Below, piece by piece: positions 34,430 through 43,333 of a stretch of 43,577 nucleotides of DNA (positions within the stretch are counted from its first letter, which is position 1; each line of letters begins with the position of its first letter). Source of the stretch: Candidatus Sulfotelmatobacter sp. GTDB lineage: Bacteria; Acidobacteriota; Terriglobia; Terriglobales; Acidobacteriaceae. Position numbers and translations under genes: made by a program. Under the pieces are notes generated by a model. The model searched no databases and was not told the origin of the DNA. It was given only the letters and a program-made list of their open reading frames with translations. The DNA is taken from NCBI GenBank assembly GCA_030039165.1, contig JASHQM010000124.1, forward strand, positions 1 to 43,577, written 5' to 3'.

Positions 34430-35566
34430 ATGGGTCTGTCGCTAAGTGATCTGCTGAAACGAATGCTGGAGATGAACGGCAGCGATCTTCACATTACCAC
34501 CAACTCGCCGCCGCAGATTCGCGTGCATGGGCACCTCGTGCCGCTCGATCTTCCGCAGATGACGCCGGCCGAAACCAAGCAATTGGCCTACAGCGTCATG
34601 ACCGATTCGCAGAAGCACCGCTTCGAGGAAAGTCTCGAACTCGACTTCTCTTTCGGCTTGAAAGGACTGGCGCGCTTCCGCGCTAACGTTTTCAATCAGC
34701 GCGGCGCAACGGCGGCGGTATTTCGTCTGATTCCATTCGAGATCAAATCTTTCAATCAGCTCGGTCTTCCGGGAGTGGTCAGCAAACTTTGTGATAAGCC
34801 CCGCGGACTGGTGCTGGTCACCGGCCCCACCGGCTCGGGCAAATCCACCACGCTGGCCGCCATGATCGACAAGATCAACAGCGAACGCCACGATCACATC
34901 CTCACCATCGAGGACCCGATCGAGTTCGTGCACATGAACAAAAACTGCGTGGTCAACCAGCGCGAGTTGCACGCCGACACAAAAAGCTTTTCCGACGCTT
35001 TACGCGCCGCGCTCCGTGAAGACCCCGACGTCGTTCTGATCGGCGAAATGCGCGACCTTGAAACCATCGAATCCGCGCTGCGCATCGCCGAAACCGGCCA
35101 CCTGACCTTTGGAACGCTGCACACGAACTCTGCCACATCAACCATCAACCGTATTATCGACGTCTTCCCCGCGCACCAGCAGCCGCAAATTCGCGCGCAG
35201 CTTTCTCTGGTGCTGGAAGGCATCATGTGCCAAAGCCTGTTGCCCACGGTCAGCGGCAAGGGCCGCAGCATGATCATGGAAGTTCTCATCCCCAATCCGG
35301 CTGTGCGCAACCTGATCCGCGAAGACAAAATCCACCAGATTTATTCCGCCATGCAGTCGGGCCAGGACAAGTTCGGCATGCAAACGTTCAATCAGGCGCT
35401 GGCGACGGCCTATTTCCAGAAGCAGATTTCGCTGGAAGTGGCGCTGCAACGCTCCAGCAATCAAGACGAATTACAGGAAATGATCAACCGCGGCGCCAGC
35501 CTGCTGAACCGCCCGACGACTGCGAGTTCCATGCTGGCAAAAGGAGCGGCGCCCACGAAACGCTAG
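34430..35566 (+). CDS. pilT: Type IV pilus retraction ATPase PilT
   Basis: 378 residues. Walker A is GPTGSGKSTTLAAMID (about residue 131), Asp box EDPIEFVHMNKNC, Walker B DVVLIGEMRDLETIESAL and His box FGTLHTNSATSTINRIID. The PilT-specific C-terminal motif appears as AVRNLIREDK (AIRNLIRE in most). The N-terminal domain begins LLKRMLEMNGSDLHI. ATG 34430 has AAGGAAGGAA upstream. PilT powers pilus retraction and twitching. Confidence 0.95.
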   Translation: MGLSLSDLLKRMLEMNGSDLHITTNSPPQIRVHGHLVPLDLPQMTPAETKQLAYSVMTDSQKHRFEESLELDFSFGLKGLARFRANVFNQRGATAAVFRLIPFEIKSFNQLGLPGVVSKLCDKPRGLVLVTGPTGSGKSTTLAAMIDKINSERHDHILTIEDPIEFVHMNKNCVVNQRELHADTKSFSDALRAALREDPDVVLIGEMRDLETIESALRIAETGHLTFGTLHTNSATSTINRIIDVFPAHQQPQIRAQLSLVLEGIMCQSLLPTVSGKGRSMIMEVLIPNPAVRNLIREDKIHQIYSAMQSGQDKFGMQTFNQALATAYFQKQISLEVALQRSSNQDELQEMINRGASLLNRPTTASSMLAKGAAPTKR

Positions 35567-35625
35567 ATTTCAAGGTTGTAAAGAGCAAGAGAGCAATCAG
35601 AAGACGTGAGGTTAGACATAAGAAA

Positions 35626-35637
35626 CTTAAGCTTAAG
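35626..35637. repeat. 12-bp palindrome in the pilT-pilC gap
   Basis: CTTAAGCTTAAG is a perfect palindrome in the 160-base gap. It is flanked at distance by ATCAGAAG (about 35596-35603) and TTCTGACTTCTGAC (about 35678-35691), which are partly complementary. Looks like another interspersed repeat; no ORF. Confidence 0.35.
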
Positions 35638-35726
35638 AACTCAGGATGGGGAATAACGCGAAGTATCTACCTCTGCATTCTGACTTCTGACTTCCACGAA
35701 CCACGGCTGAAGAGAGGCTAACAAAC

Positions 35727-36935
35727 ATGCCAGTTTTTACATTTTCCGGCAAAGACGCTTCCGGGAACAAAGTTTCCGGAGAGCGTGTGGCACCAAACAA
35801 ACAGACGCTCAACCAGCAACTGCGGCGCGAGCGCATCACTCCGGGCGCGATCCGGGAAAAGGGTAAGGAATTTGCCCTGCCGACTTTCGGTTCCGGTAAA
35901 GTGAAGGTCAAAGAGATCGCCATCTTCTTTCGCCAGTTCTCGGTCATGATCGACGCCGGCTTGCCGCTGGTGCAGTGCCTGGAGATTCTGGCGGCCAATC
36001 AGGAAAGCCAGACGTTCCAGAAAGTGCTGACCGGCGTCCGCACGACCGTTGAGGGCGGCTCCACGTTGGCCAATGCCATGCGGCAATATCCCAACGTCTT
36101 CGACGACCTCACCACCAACATGATCGAGGCAGGCGAAACCGGCGGTATCCTCGACATCATTCTCCAGCGCCTGGCCACCTATGTGGAAAAAGCCGTGCGC
36201 TTGAAAGCGGCAGTGAAGTCGGCACTGATCTATCCGGTGGCCGTTGTGGTCATTGCCGGCCTGATCGTCGGCGCACTGCTAAAGTGGGTCGTCCCGATTT
36301 TCGCCAATCTGTTCGCCGGACTCGGCGTCGCCCTGCCTTTGCCCACGCGTATTGTCATCGGATTGAGCGCGTTCATCGGCAGCTTCTGGTGGGTCATTCT
36401 CGGCTCTGCCGTGGGCGTTTTCTTTGGCATCAAGCAGATTCGCAAGAGCCCGCAGGGCCGCTACTACTTCGATAAGATGCTGCTTTATTTGCCGGTGATT
36501 GGCTCGCTGCTGCGCAAAATCGCCGTCGGGCGCTTCACCCGCACTCTCGGCACCCTGATCACTTCCGGCGTGCCGATCCTCGAAGGGTTGGCGATCACTG
36601 CCAAAACCTCAGGCAACGCGGTTCTGGAAGAAGCGCTGATGAAGGTTCGCAAGGCCATCGAAGAAGGACGTACCATTGTCGACCCGCTCAAAGAGTGCGG
36701 CGTCTTTCCCAACATGGTGACGCAGATGATCGGCGTCGGCGAAGCCACTGGCGCCATGGACAGCATGTTGCAGAAGATCGCCGACTTCTACGAGGAGGAA
36801 GTTGACGCCGCCACCAAAGACATGCTGGCGATGCTTGAACCCTTGATCATCGGCTTCCTCGGCGTGGCCATCGGCGGCATCGTCATTTCTCTCTACATGC
36901 CGCTGTTTGCCATGATCGCCAAGCTGGCTGGGTAA
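35727..36935 (+). CDS. pilC: Type IV pilus inner-membrane platform protein PilC (GspF family)
   Basis: 402 residues. It begins with FTFSGKDASGNKVSGE, the usual GspF start. Two T2SSF domains follow (about 70-195 and 270-395) with phrases FFRQFSVMIDAGLPLVQCLE and FTRTLGTLITSGVPILEGL. Three membrane segments are seen (about 170-190, 210-230 and at the C-terminus). PilC is the platform on which PilB and PilT act. GAGG lies upstream of ATG 35727. Confidence 0.95.
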   Translation: MPVFTFSGKDASGNKVSGERVAPNKQTLNQQLRRERITPGAIREKGKEFALPTFGSGKVKVKEIAIFFRQFSVMIDAGLPLVQCLEILAANQESQTFQKVLTGVRTTVEGGSTLANAMRQYPNVFDDLTTNMIEAGETGGILDIILQRLATYVEKAVRLKAAVKSALIYPVAVVVIAGLIVGALLKWVVPIFANLFAGLGVALPLPTRIVIGLSAFIGSFWWVILGSAVGVFFGIKQIRKSPQGRYYFDKMLLYLPVIGSLLRKIAVGRFTRTLGTLITSGVPILEGLAITAKTSGNAVLEEALMKVRKAIEEGRTIVDPLKECGVFPNMVTQMIGVGEATGAMDSMLQKIADFYEEEVDAATKDMLAMLEPLIIGFLGVAIGGIVISLYMPLFAMIAKLAG

Positions 36936-36946
36936 AACCAATTTGG

Positions 36947-36981
36947 GCCGGCGGGCGTGTTTCGCATCCGCGCCTGCCGGC
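36947..36981. repeat. Strong hairpin between pilC and pilS
   Basis: GCCGGCGGGCG (36947-36957) pairs with CGCCTGCCGGC (36971-36981), 11 pairs with one G-U, loop 13. No U tract, so a processing or attenuation site is more likely than a terminator. Confidence 0.4.
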
Positions 36982-37006
36982 TGCTTCCGAGATTTCGCGC
37001 AATTCC

Positions 37007-38719
37007 ATGCAATCGACATTCGATGAGCGCAATTGGCTGTCCTGGTTGGTAAAGGTCAGGATATTGATCCTGACCTTCCTGCTTGGAATTCAGTTGACCG
37101 TCACGGAGTTGACGCCTACCCACCTGCCCATGCACCTGTTCCTGGGCACCATGGTGCTGTGGTACACGATTTCGGTCTTCCACGTAATTCTGATGTCGTT
37201 CTGGCGGGAGCATCGCCTGCAAGCATCTCTGCAGGTGCTGACCGATCTGGTAATGGTCAGCCTGGTAGTGCATGAAACCGGCGGATGGGATAGTTCTCTA
37301 AACTTTCTTTATCCTCTGGTCATCATCGTCGCCGGCATTCTTCTGCCGCGTGCGTGGGCGTTGCTGGTTGCGGCGTTGGCCTTCATTCTCTACGGCACGG
37401 TTCTTGAACTCAATTATTACGGAGTAGTGCATTCGTATTGCACCACCCATCCACAACTGAAAGCGCTTCAGGGCATCATTTTCGTAAACCTATTCGCCTT
37501 CCTCGCCGTTGCCTTTCTCGCCGGGCAGCTGGTTTCGAAATTGCGGCAGGCGCGGGTGCAGTTGAGGAACACCAGCGGCGCTCTCGAGGATCTTCAGATA
37601 CTCCACGAAAACATTATTCAGTCAGTCAGCAGCAGCTTGATCACTACTGGGCTGGATGGCCGCATCACCCTGGTGAACAGCGCCGCGCAGAAACTTCTGG
37701 AGCGCCCAGCCTCGCAGTTGCTCGGGCAGCCGGTCGCGTCGCTGTTTCTCGATGCGCTGCCCAACCCTGAGGCGCAAACCCATGCCGAAGTTCGTTTCGA
37801 TGCTGGCCCTTCTTTCCGGAAAACAGCGCGAGTCCGGGTTGCCACACTGAACGTACCCGATCGTGGCGCGCTCGGTTATGTCTACGCCGTTGACGATCTC
37901 ACGGAAATCCGCCGTCTGGAACGCGAGGTGCGCATCCAGGACCGGCTGGCGGCGGTTGGGCGCCTGGCCGCTGCCATCGCCCACGAGATTCGCAATCCCC
38001 TCACGTCTATTGCAGGTTCGGTTAGCATGCTTTCCGCCAGCGCGGAAATGAGCGAAGAACACCGGCACTTGCTCGATATCGTCACTCGCGAATCGCAGCG
38101 CCTCAACGGCATTATCACTGACTTTCTCGCCTACTCCCGGGTGAAGCAGTATCGCTTCGAAAAGGCCGACCTGGTCCGCGTTTTGGAAGACACACTGACG
38201 CTTATGCGGAATCGCATGACAGCGGAAAGCACGGGCATCTCCATCGAAAGCCGCTTTAGCGCGAGGGAGGCCTGGGCTTTGGCCGATGCCGACCGCATCA
38301 AACAGGTCTTTTGGAATATTGGCGAAAACGCGGTTCGCGCCATGCCCGGCGGCGGCACGTTGCGAGTAAATCTTGAGCGCTCTGGGGACGACTGGCAGAT
38401 CGGCTTTGCCGACACAGGCATTGGAATGACCCCGCAACAGAGCGAAAAGATTTTTGAGCCATTCCAATCAACTTTCGAAGGCGGGACCGGCCTGGGTCTG
38501 GCCGTTGTTTATCAGATCATGCAGGCGCATGAGGGCAAAGTCTGGGCGCGCTCCAAACCCGGCCAGGGGACAACGCTGATCCTGAAATTGCGATGTCTGG
38601 AGGCTGAGAGAATCGAGTCAAGCAGGCAAACCCTGACCCCTGGCCCAGTTCCTCTCGCAGCGGAAGAAAAACCTGCAGCGCTCGCTGCTGCCGCAGCAGA
38701 AGGGAGTCGCCGTGGCTAA
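37007..38719 (+). CDS. pilS: PilS-like sensor histidine kinase
   Basis: 570 residues. Six membrane segments (about 15-190) make the sensor, followed by a PAS domain (ENIIQSVSSSLITTGLDGRI, about 204-223), HisKA (AAIAHEIRNPLTSIAGSVS) and HATPase (WNIGENAVRAMPGGG; ADTGIGM; GTGLGLAVVYQI). The architecture is that of PilS, which senses pilin levels in the membrane in Pseudomonas. The last 35 residues (QTLTPGPVPLAAEE... ) look non-homologous and include a 14-base intergenic-type repeat. It overlaps pilR by 8 bases. Confidence 0.9.
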   Translation: MQSTFDERNWLSWLVKVRILILTFLLGIQLTVTELTPTHLPMHLFLGTMVLWYTISVFHVILMSFWREHRLQASLQVLTDLVMVSLVVHETGGWDSSLNFLYPLVIIVAGILLPRAWALLVAALAFILYGTVLELNYYGVVHSYCTTHPQLKALQGIIFVNLFAFLAVAFLAGQLVSKLRQARVQLRNTSGALEDLQILHENIIQSVSSSLITTGLDGRITLVNSAAQKLLERPASQLLGQPVASLFLDALPNPEAQTHAEVRFDAGPSFRKTARVRVATLNVPDRGALGYVYAVDDLTEIRRLEREVRIQDRLAAVGRLAAAIAHEIRNPLTSIAGSVSMLSASAEMSEEHRHLLDIVTRESQRLNGIITDFLAYSRVKQYRFEKADLVRVLEDTLTLMRNRMTAESTGISIESRFSAREAWALADADRIKQVFWNIGENAVRAMPGGGTLRVNLERSGDDWQIGFADTGIGMTPQQSEKIFEPFQSTFEGGTGLGLAVVYQIMQAHEGKVWARSKPGQGTTLILKLRCLEAERIESSRQTLTPGPVPLAAEEKPAALAAAAAEGSRRG

Positions 38720-40100
38720 CATTCTGGTTTGCGACGACGAACGCTCCATCTGCGAAATGCTGGATATAGCCCTGCGGCGCGATGGCCACCGCGTGGAAAC
38801 CGTTCAATCGGGCCAGGCTGCCAAGAACAAGATCGACGGCAATCTCTACGACCTCATTATTACCGACATCAAAATGCCCAATGTCGATGGCATCGAGGTT
38901 CTGCGGCACGCGCATCGTGTTTCGCCCGATTCGCCGGTAATCCTGATCACTGCGGTCGACGACTACGAAGCGGCGGTGGAAGCAGTGAAGGCCGGAGGCG
39001 CGTCCGACTACATTCGCAAGAGCCCGGGACTGGTCGACGAAATCAAGCTGGCCATCAATCGGGTGCTCGAAAAACTGGCGCTGAGCAAGCAGAATTTTGC
39101 TCTCCGCCGCGACGCCGCTGCCCACAATTCCTTGGACAATATCATTGGCTCCAGCAGTACGATGGAGAAATTAAAACAGACGGTGCGCACCGTGGCCTCC
39201 ACCGCGAGCACAGTTTTGATTCACGGCGAAAGCGGCACCGGAAAGGAACTGGTCGCGCGCGCCGTCCATATTTGTTCCCCGCGCGCTTCCGAACCGTTTG
39301 TCTCGGTCAACTGCGGAGCATTCCCCGAAAGCCTTCTTGAAAGTGAGCTTTTCGGCTATCTCAAAGGCGCGTTTACCGGAGCTACGCAAAACAAGCGGGG
39401 CCTGTTCGAAGTGGCCGGCGGGGGAACCATCTTTCTCGACGAAATCAGCGAAATGACTCTGGCCATGCAGGTGAAGCTGCTGCGCGTGCTGCAGGAGCGC
39501 AGCGTGCGGCCGGTCGGAGGCACCAGTGAAATCGCCGTCGATGTGCGGGTAATCGCCGCCACCAATCGCGACCTCGAAAAGGCCGTCGCCGAAAACTTGT
39601 TTCGTGAGGATCTTTATTATCGTCTCAACGTTATTCCGATCCGTGTTCCTAACCTGCGCGAGCGCCGCGAAGACATTCCGCTATTGGCGAATCACTTTTT
39701 CAAGAAGTATGCCGCCGCCGCCAACCGCCGCATTCTGCGCCTCAATAAGCAGTCGCTGGAAGGGCTCTGCGGATATGAGTGGCCTGGCAATGTCCGCCAA
39801 CTGGAAAATACGATTGAGCGGGCGGTTGCGCTTGAAATATCGGAAGAATTGCACGTGGAACTGCCTGTGGAACGGCCCAAAGCCAGGGCTGCCGCGGTAG
39901 GAGCGACTAGCCCCTCAGAAATTGAACTGGGGGCGGTTCTGCCGGCTGGAGTCGGCATGGAAAACTACGTCGCCAACATCGAACGCACCCTGGTGCAAAA
40001 TGCCCTCGACAAGTCGAACGGAGTGCAGACCAAGGCCGCGGACCTGCTAGGAATCTCGTACCGCTCTTTCCGGCATTTGATGAAGAAGTACGAGCTATAG
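38712..40100 (+). CDS. pilR: PilR-like sigma-54-dependent response regulator
   Basis: 462 residues from a GTG with AGGGAG upstream. Receiver (VCDDERSICEMLDIAL; phospho-Asp in LIITDIKMPNVDG), AAA+ with Walker A HGESGTGKELVARAVH, an intact GAFTGA loop (LKGAFTGATQ), Walker B GGGTIFLDEISEMT, and a C-terminal Fis helix-turn-helix (TKAADLLGISYRSFRHLMK). PilR activates pilin transcription by RNA polymerase with sigma-54. It overlaps pilS by 8 bases. In contrast to the NtrX-like protein of this window, the sigma-54 contact loop is canonical. Confidence 0.93.
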   Translation: MANILVCDDERSICEMLDIALRRDGHRVETVQSGQAAKNKIDGNLYDLIITDIKMPNVDGIEVLRHAHRVSPDSPVILITAVDDYEAAVEAVKAGGASDYIRKSPGLVDEIKLAINRVLEKLALSKQNFALRRDAAAHNSLDNIIGSSSTMEKLKQTVRTVASTASTVLIHGESGTGKELVARAVHICSPRASEPFVSVNCGAFPESLLESELFGYLKGAFTGATQNKRGLFEVAGGGTIFLDEISEMTLAMQVKLLRVLQERSVRPVGGTSEIAVDVRVIAATNRDLEKAVAENLFREDLYYRLNVIPIRVPNLRERREDIPLLANHFFKKYAAAANRRILRLNKQSLEGLCGYEWPGNVRQLENTIERAVALEISEELHVELPVERPKARAAAVGATSPSEIELGAVLPAGVGMENYVANIERTLVQNALDKSNGVQTKAADLLGISYRSFRHLMKKYEL

Positions 40101-40178
40101 AGACATTCCTCGCCGCCATCGCATCTTTACTTTCCGAGCAAGCACAACAACCTCGCAGCTTGAGTCTATGATGGTCCC

Positions 40179-40412
40179 ATGCGCCATTCGCTACGGTTTC
40201 TGTGGAATGCAACCAAAGGGCATCGGCTGGCTCCATGGCGAAGCCCGTATCTGCTGTGGCGAATCGAAACCTATTGCGGTGTGAAGATGACGCAGATTGG
40301 TTTTCTGGAATTTTGGGAATTTGTCTGGCGCGAACGCAGCAATCTATGGCGCTTTATTAACTGGACCGCTGAGATGAAACGATACGCACACCCGAAAGGG
40401 ACCCGGGACTAG
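40179..40412 (+). CDS. Small basic/aromatic protein of unknown function
   Basis: 77 residues. It is rich in Arg, Trp and Tyr, with phrases RHSLRFLWNATKGHRLAPW and SPYLLWRIETYCGVKMTQIG. No signal peptide or membrane segment, no known domain that I can name. Its composition is that of a real protein, and I have the impression of similar small acidobacterial proteins, but that is memory and not a search. It stands alone downstream of pilR; no good ribosome site precedes ATG 40179. Confidence 0.55.
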   Translation: MRHSLRFLWNATKGHRLAPWRSPYLLWRIETYCGVKMTQIGFLEFWEFVWRERSNLWRFINWTAEMKRYAHPKGTRD

Positions 40413-40563
40413 GGCAGGGATCAAAGAGCACGCCGGGCCAACCACAGGTACGAAACCAGCTCAGAGAGTTCGCACTTGAAAAAAGATTTCGTTCTAGTGG
40501 AATAAGGTCAGATTTCTTTTCGCGTTCTGTGAACTTCTCCAAACCTGATCCCTGGCCTCTGCT

Positions 40564-41394
40564 TTACGCGCCCTTGCCTGCCGCTGTGCCCTGGCCGAGG
40601 ATGACGCTGACTTCAGTCCCTTTGCCGGCACCGGTGAGTTGCGCCGCGGCGGCACGATTGGCGGCAATTTCCAGGTAGCCCATGCTGCCGAGCAGGGCGA
40701 ATACTTCGCCCGGCGATCCCTCGGCGTAGGCGTTGCGAATCTCAGTGATCTCGCGCGAACCGACCATAATCTTGAATCCCTTGGCTGCGTTGGCGAAAAG
40801 AGCAGGGGCGTCTTGCGGAGTGATATTGGTGACCAGGTTGCCGAAGCGGTCGACTTTGAGCACCACGCCGCGCAAACGATTCGCCTCCGCCATCTTCGGC
40901 TTGGGCGCGGTGAACTTGACGTAATCTTCGACTTCTTCGCCGAACTTCAGGGAATCGACTTCTTTGGCTAGATATGCGGCTACGGGAGCGAAAATGTCGC
41001 GGCCATGAAAAGTGTTGCTGACCGGCTGCAAGAAATAATGTTCGGAGGTGATGTGGCGCACGTGCATGCGGTCTTCCCGTGCGTAGACGAGCGACAGCAC
41101 GCCGTTGTCAGGGGCGACAAAATGATACTTGTCGCTGGAAGCGAGTATGGGTCGCCGCGCCGTGCCCACCCCGGGATCGATCACGATCACATGCACGGTC
41201 CGGTTCGGGAAGTACGAGTAGGCCTGCGAGATGGTCAGCGCGCCGTCGAGTACATCGAAGGGCTGCACAGCGTGACAGATATCGATGATCTGGGCCTCGG
41301 GAACGATATCGAGAATAACGCCCTTCATGGCGCCGACAAAATGGTCATTGCTGCCGAAATCGGTGGTCAGAGTGATGATCGGACGGTGTGCCAA
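40564..41394 (-). CDS. SAM hydrolase / SAM hydroxide adenosyltransferase (DUF62)
   Basis: 276 residues. The family start IITLTTDFGSNDHFVGAMKG, the VIVIDPGVGTARRPI motif and FVAPDNGVLS identify the DUF62 family, which splits S-adenosylmethionine to adenosine and methionine; the fluorinase/chlorinase are distant relatives. The C-terminal beta-barrel domain starts around residue 170. The start is TTG 41394 with GAGGG just upstream. Its physiological role is unknown in most bacteria. Confidence 0.9.
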   Translation of the reverse strand: MAHRPIITLTTDFGSNDHFVGAMKGVILDIVPEAQIIDICHAVQPFDVLDGALTISQAYSYFPNRTVHVIVIDPGVGTARRPILASSDKYHFVAPDNGVLSLVYAREDRMHVRHITSEHYFLQPVSNTFHGRDIFAPVAAYLAKEVDSLKFGEEVEDYVKFTAPKPKMAEANRLRGVVLKVDRFGNLVTNITPQDAPALFANAAKGFKIMVGSREITEIRNAYAEGSPGEVFALLGSMGYLEIAANRAAAAQLTGAGKGTEVSVILGQGTAAGKGA

Positions 41395-41432
41395 GGTTCC
41401 CTCGCGCGCAGACGTAGTACTCCCAAAAATCG

Positions 41433-41461
41433 AAAATAATTCGTAGTTACGGCAGAGTCAA
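41433..41461 (-). promoter_or_regulatory. Sigma-70-like promoter of the SAM hydrolase gene
   Basis: On the minus strand TTGACT (41456-41461; 5 of 6) is followed after 17 bases by TATTTT (41433-41438; 4 of 6). The predicted transcript starts about 30 bases before TTG 41394. Confidence 0.55.
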
Positions 41462-41568
41462 GGCACGCAGGTAACGGATACTACCTGGCAAATCGAGGAC
41501 GATTGTGGCCTTTCTGACTGTTCTTGGCAACCGCAGACATAGCCTACGAAGATACCCAGACCAAGCCC

Positions 41569-42327
41569 TCAAATTCCCGCATACCACGCATAGCCGCTCT
41601 CGGCGTTCGCCCCGCCCACGCCCTTGCCGAAGGACTCAAGGTTATCCGTCACAGTCAGGCGCGTGATGTATTTCACGCTCTTGTAGCCGAGTTGCCGCGG
41701 CACACGCAGGCGCAGCGGGCCGCCGAAGGGCACGGGAAGCTTGGCTCCATTCATGCCGTGCGCGACGAGCGTTTGCGGATGCAGGGCGTCGGACATGTCG
41801 ATGCTCTCCCACCAGTCGGGTTGGAACGACCGGTAGACCACATAACGGACTTGAGGTAGCGTTCCGACGCGGTCGAGGATGTAAGAGAGCGGCACTCCCG
41901 TCCATTCAGCGATGTAAGTCCAGCCCTCCTCGCAGCCGATCATGGTGATCTGCGAGCGAACAGGAAAACTCTTGATCTCTGCGACCGAGAACGATGTTGG
42001 CCGCGCAGCCATTCCGTCCACCACTAAGCGCCAGTCCGCAAAACCTCCCAGCTGCAAACGGGCAAACTCAGGACCCAATGGGTCCACCTCATTGGCAAAC
42101 GGCTTTTCGGAAATCTGTTTGCGCGTAAATTCACGCGCCATTGCATGTCCGCCCAGTAATCTCTGTGCGGCATAGGTCAAAGTTTCGCCCGGACCATAAA
42201 TTCCGCGCGAATCCGGCGGAATCAACCCATAGCGCCGCGCGAGCCTGGCGGCCACAGCTACTCCTGATGCTCCGGCAGCCACTGCCAGGCCGCCAGTGAT
42301 GAGTTTGCGTCGAGAAATGTCGCCCAT
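41569..42327 (-). CDS. YedY/MsrP-like molybdopterin oxidoreductase, Tat-exported
   Basis: About 252 residues. The Tat signal SRRKLITGGLAVAAGASG is at residues 5-22. The Mo-coordinating Cys is in MIGCEEGWTYIAEW (about residue 131), as in sulfite-oxidase-fold proteins such as MsrP, which reduces methionine sulfoxide. The longest frame starts at 42456, but ATG 42327 puts the Tat motif correctly. It follows a cytochrome b gene, 101 bases apart on the same strand. The reductase substrate cannot be read from sequence. Confidence 0.88.
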   Translation of the reverse strand: MGDISRRKLITGGLAVAAGASGVAVAARLARRYGLIPPDSRGIYGPGETLTYAAQRLLGGHAMAREFTRKQISEKPFANEVDPLGPEFARLQLGGFADWRLVVDGMAARPTSFSVAEIKSFPVRSQITMIGCEEGWTYIAEWTGVPLSYILDRVGTLPQVRYVVYRSFQPDWWESIDMSDALHPQTLVAHGMNGAKLPVPFGGPLRLRVPRQLGYKSVKYITRLTVTDNLESFGKGVGGANAESGYAWYAGI

Positions 42328-42428
42328 GGATTCGGCCTCTCGGTAAATCCCTAAAGTCGGTTCCTCTCTGCGCCCTTCGGAGCCTGCCCTGCGAGAGCGA
42401 AAGCGACCGAACGGGCGTCCTTTGCGGT

Positions 42429-43208
42429 TTAAAATTTTGGTTCGGAACGATCGCAAGTAACGACGCGCCCGGTAATCATCGCCCGCATCCGCGCTGTGAA
42501 TCCCGCAACAAGAATCATGACAACATGCACCAGCAGAAAGAGCACCAGTAATATCGTGACAAGAAAGTGAAGCGACCGCGCCGTCTGCTGCCCGCCCAAA
42601 AGTCGCACTGCCAGCGGAAACGCGGCGTCGAACCCGAACGACATCGCTAACCCCGTCCAGATCATCAGGGGAAAAAGCACGAATATAACAATCAGATAGC
42701 TTAGCCGTTGGAGGACGTTATACGACCAGGCTTCGTGCGCACCGGGCCGCTTGAAGCGCAGGTGCTCGATCATAGAACCGCCGATTGCCTTAACCGAAAG
42801 GTCTGCCGGCGCGGGAAATACATTGCGGCGAAAATGCCCATAGAAAATTCCCCACAACACGTAGAGCAGACCAACCGCAACCAAAACCCACGCCGCCTGG
42901 AAGTGCAGATAACGGCTCCATCCATTTGCGTCGGGCAGCACATATCCATAGCCGGTGGGGACGGTGTCGCGCGAAGATGGCAGATGCAGATTGAGCCACG
43001 GCTGCATGTTCACGTTGCCAGTCTCGCCCCAATAAAATCGCGGATGCGAAAGCACAATCTCGCAGCCGCTGATCAGAAGCGCGAAAAACGCCAGCGTCAT
43101 AAGCCAATGCGTGATACGCACAAGAGCGGCGTGCCGCTTGGGTTCAGAGGCACCCTTGGCGATCGCAGCCGCTGCAGGTCGATTGACGATTTGTGAAGTT
43201 GCTCCCAT
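42429..43208 (-). CDS. Cytochrome b561/formate-dehydrogenase-gamma-like membrane subunit
   Basis: 259 residues with about five membrane segments. Candidate haem ligands are the His residues in RITHWLMTLAFF, RYLHFQAAWV, RSLHFLVTILL and LLVHVVMIL. The family feeds electrons from quinol to periplasmic oxidoreductases, which fits its position just upstream of the YedY-like gene; it takes the place of MsrQ. No good ribosome site is visible before ATG 43208. Confidence 0.85.
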   Translation of the reverse strand: MGATSQIVNRPAAAAIAKGASEPKRHAALVRITHWLMTLAFFALLISGCEIVLSHPRFYWGETGNVNMQPWLNLHLPSSRDTVPTGYGYVLPDANGWSRYLHFQAAWVLVAVGLLYVLWGIFYGHFRRNVFPAPADLSVKAIGGSMIEHLRFKRPGAHEAWSYNVLQRLSYLIVIFVLFPLMIWTGLAMSFGFDAAFPLAVRLLGGQQTARSLHFLVTILLVLFLLVHVVMILVAGFTARMRAMITGRVVTCDRSEPKF

Positions 43209-43265
43209 AAGGGGCGGGTCCGAACCGAGATGGGATGGATTCTACACCGGGAGATGAGGAGTCCT

Positions 43266-43299
43266 CCAAAAAGCCAAGCCCCGAGCACTTGCCCGGGGC
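43266..43299 (-). terminator. Terminator of the His/Ser/Gly-rich gene
   Basis: On the minus strand GCCCCG (43294-43299) and CGGGGC (43278-43283) form a 6-base-pair stem with a 10-base loop, followed by TTGGCTTTTTGG. It lies 35 bases past the stop of the partial gene and upstream of the cytochrome b gene, separating the two. Confidence 0.6.
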
Positions 43300-43333
43300 C
43301 TGCCTATATCAAACGCCGATCAGATTAACCACC

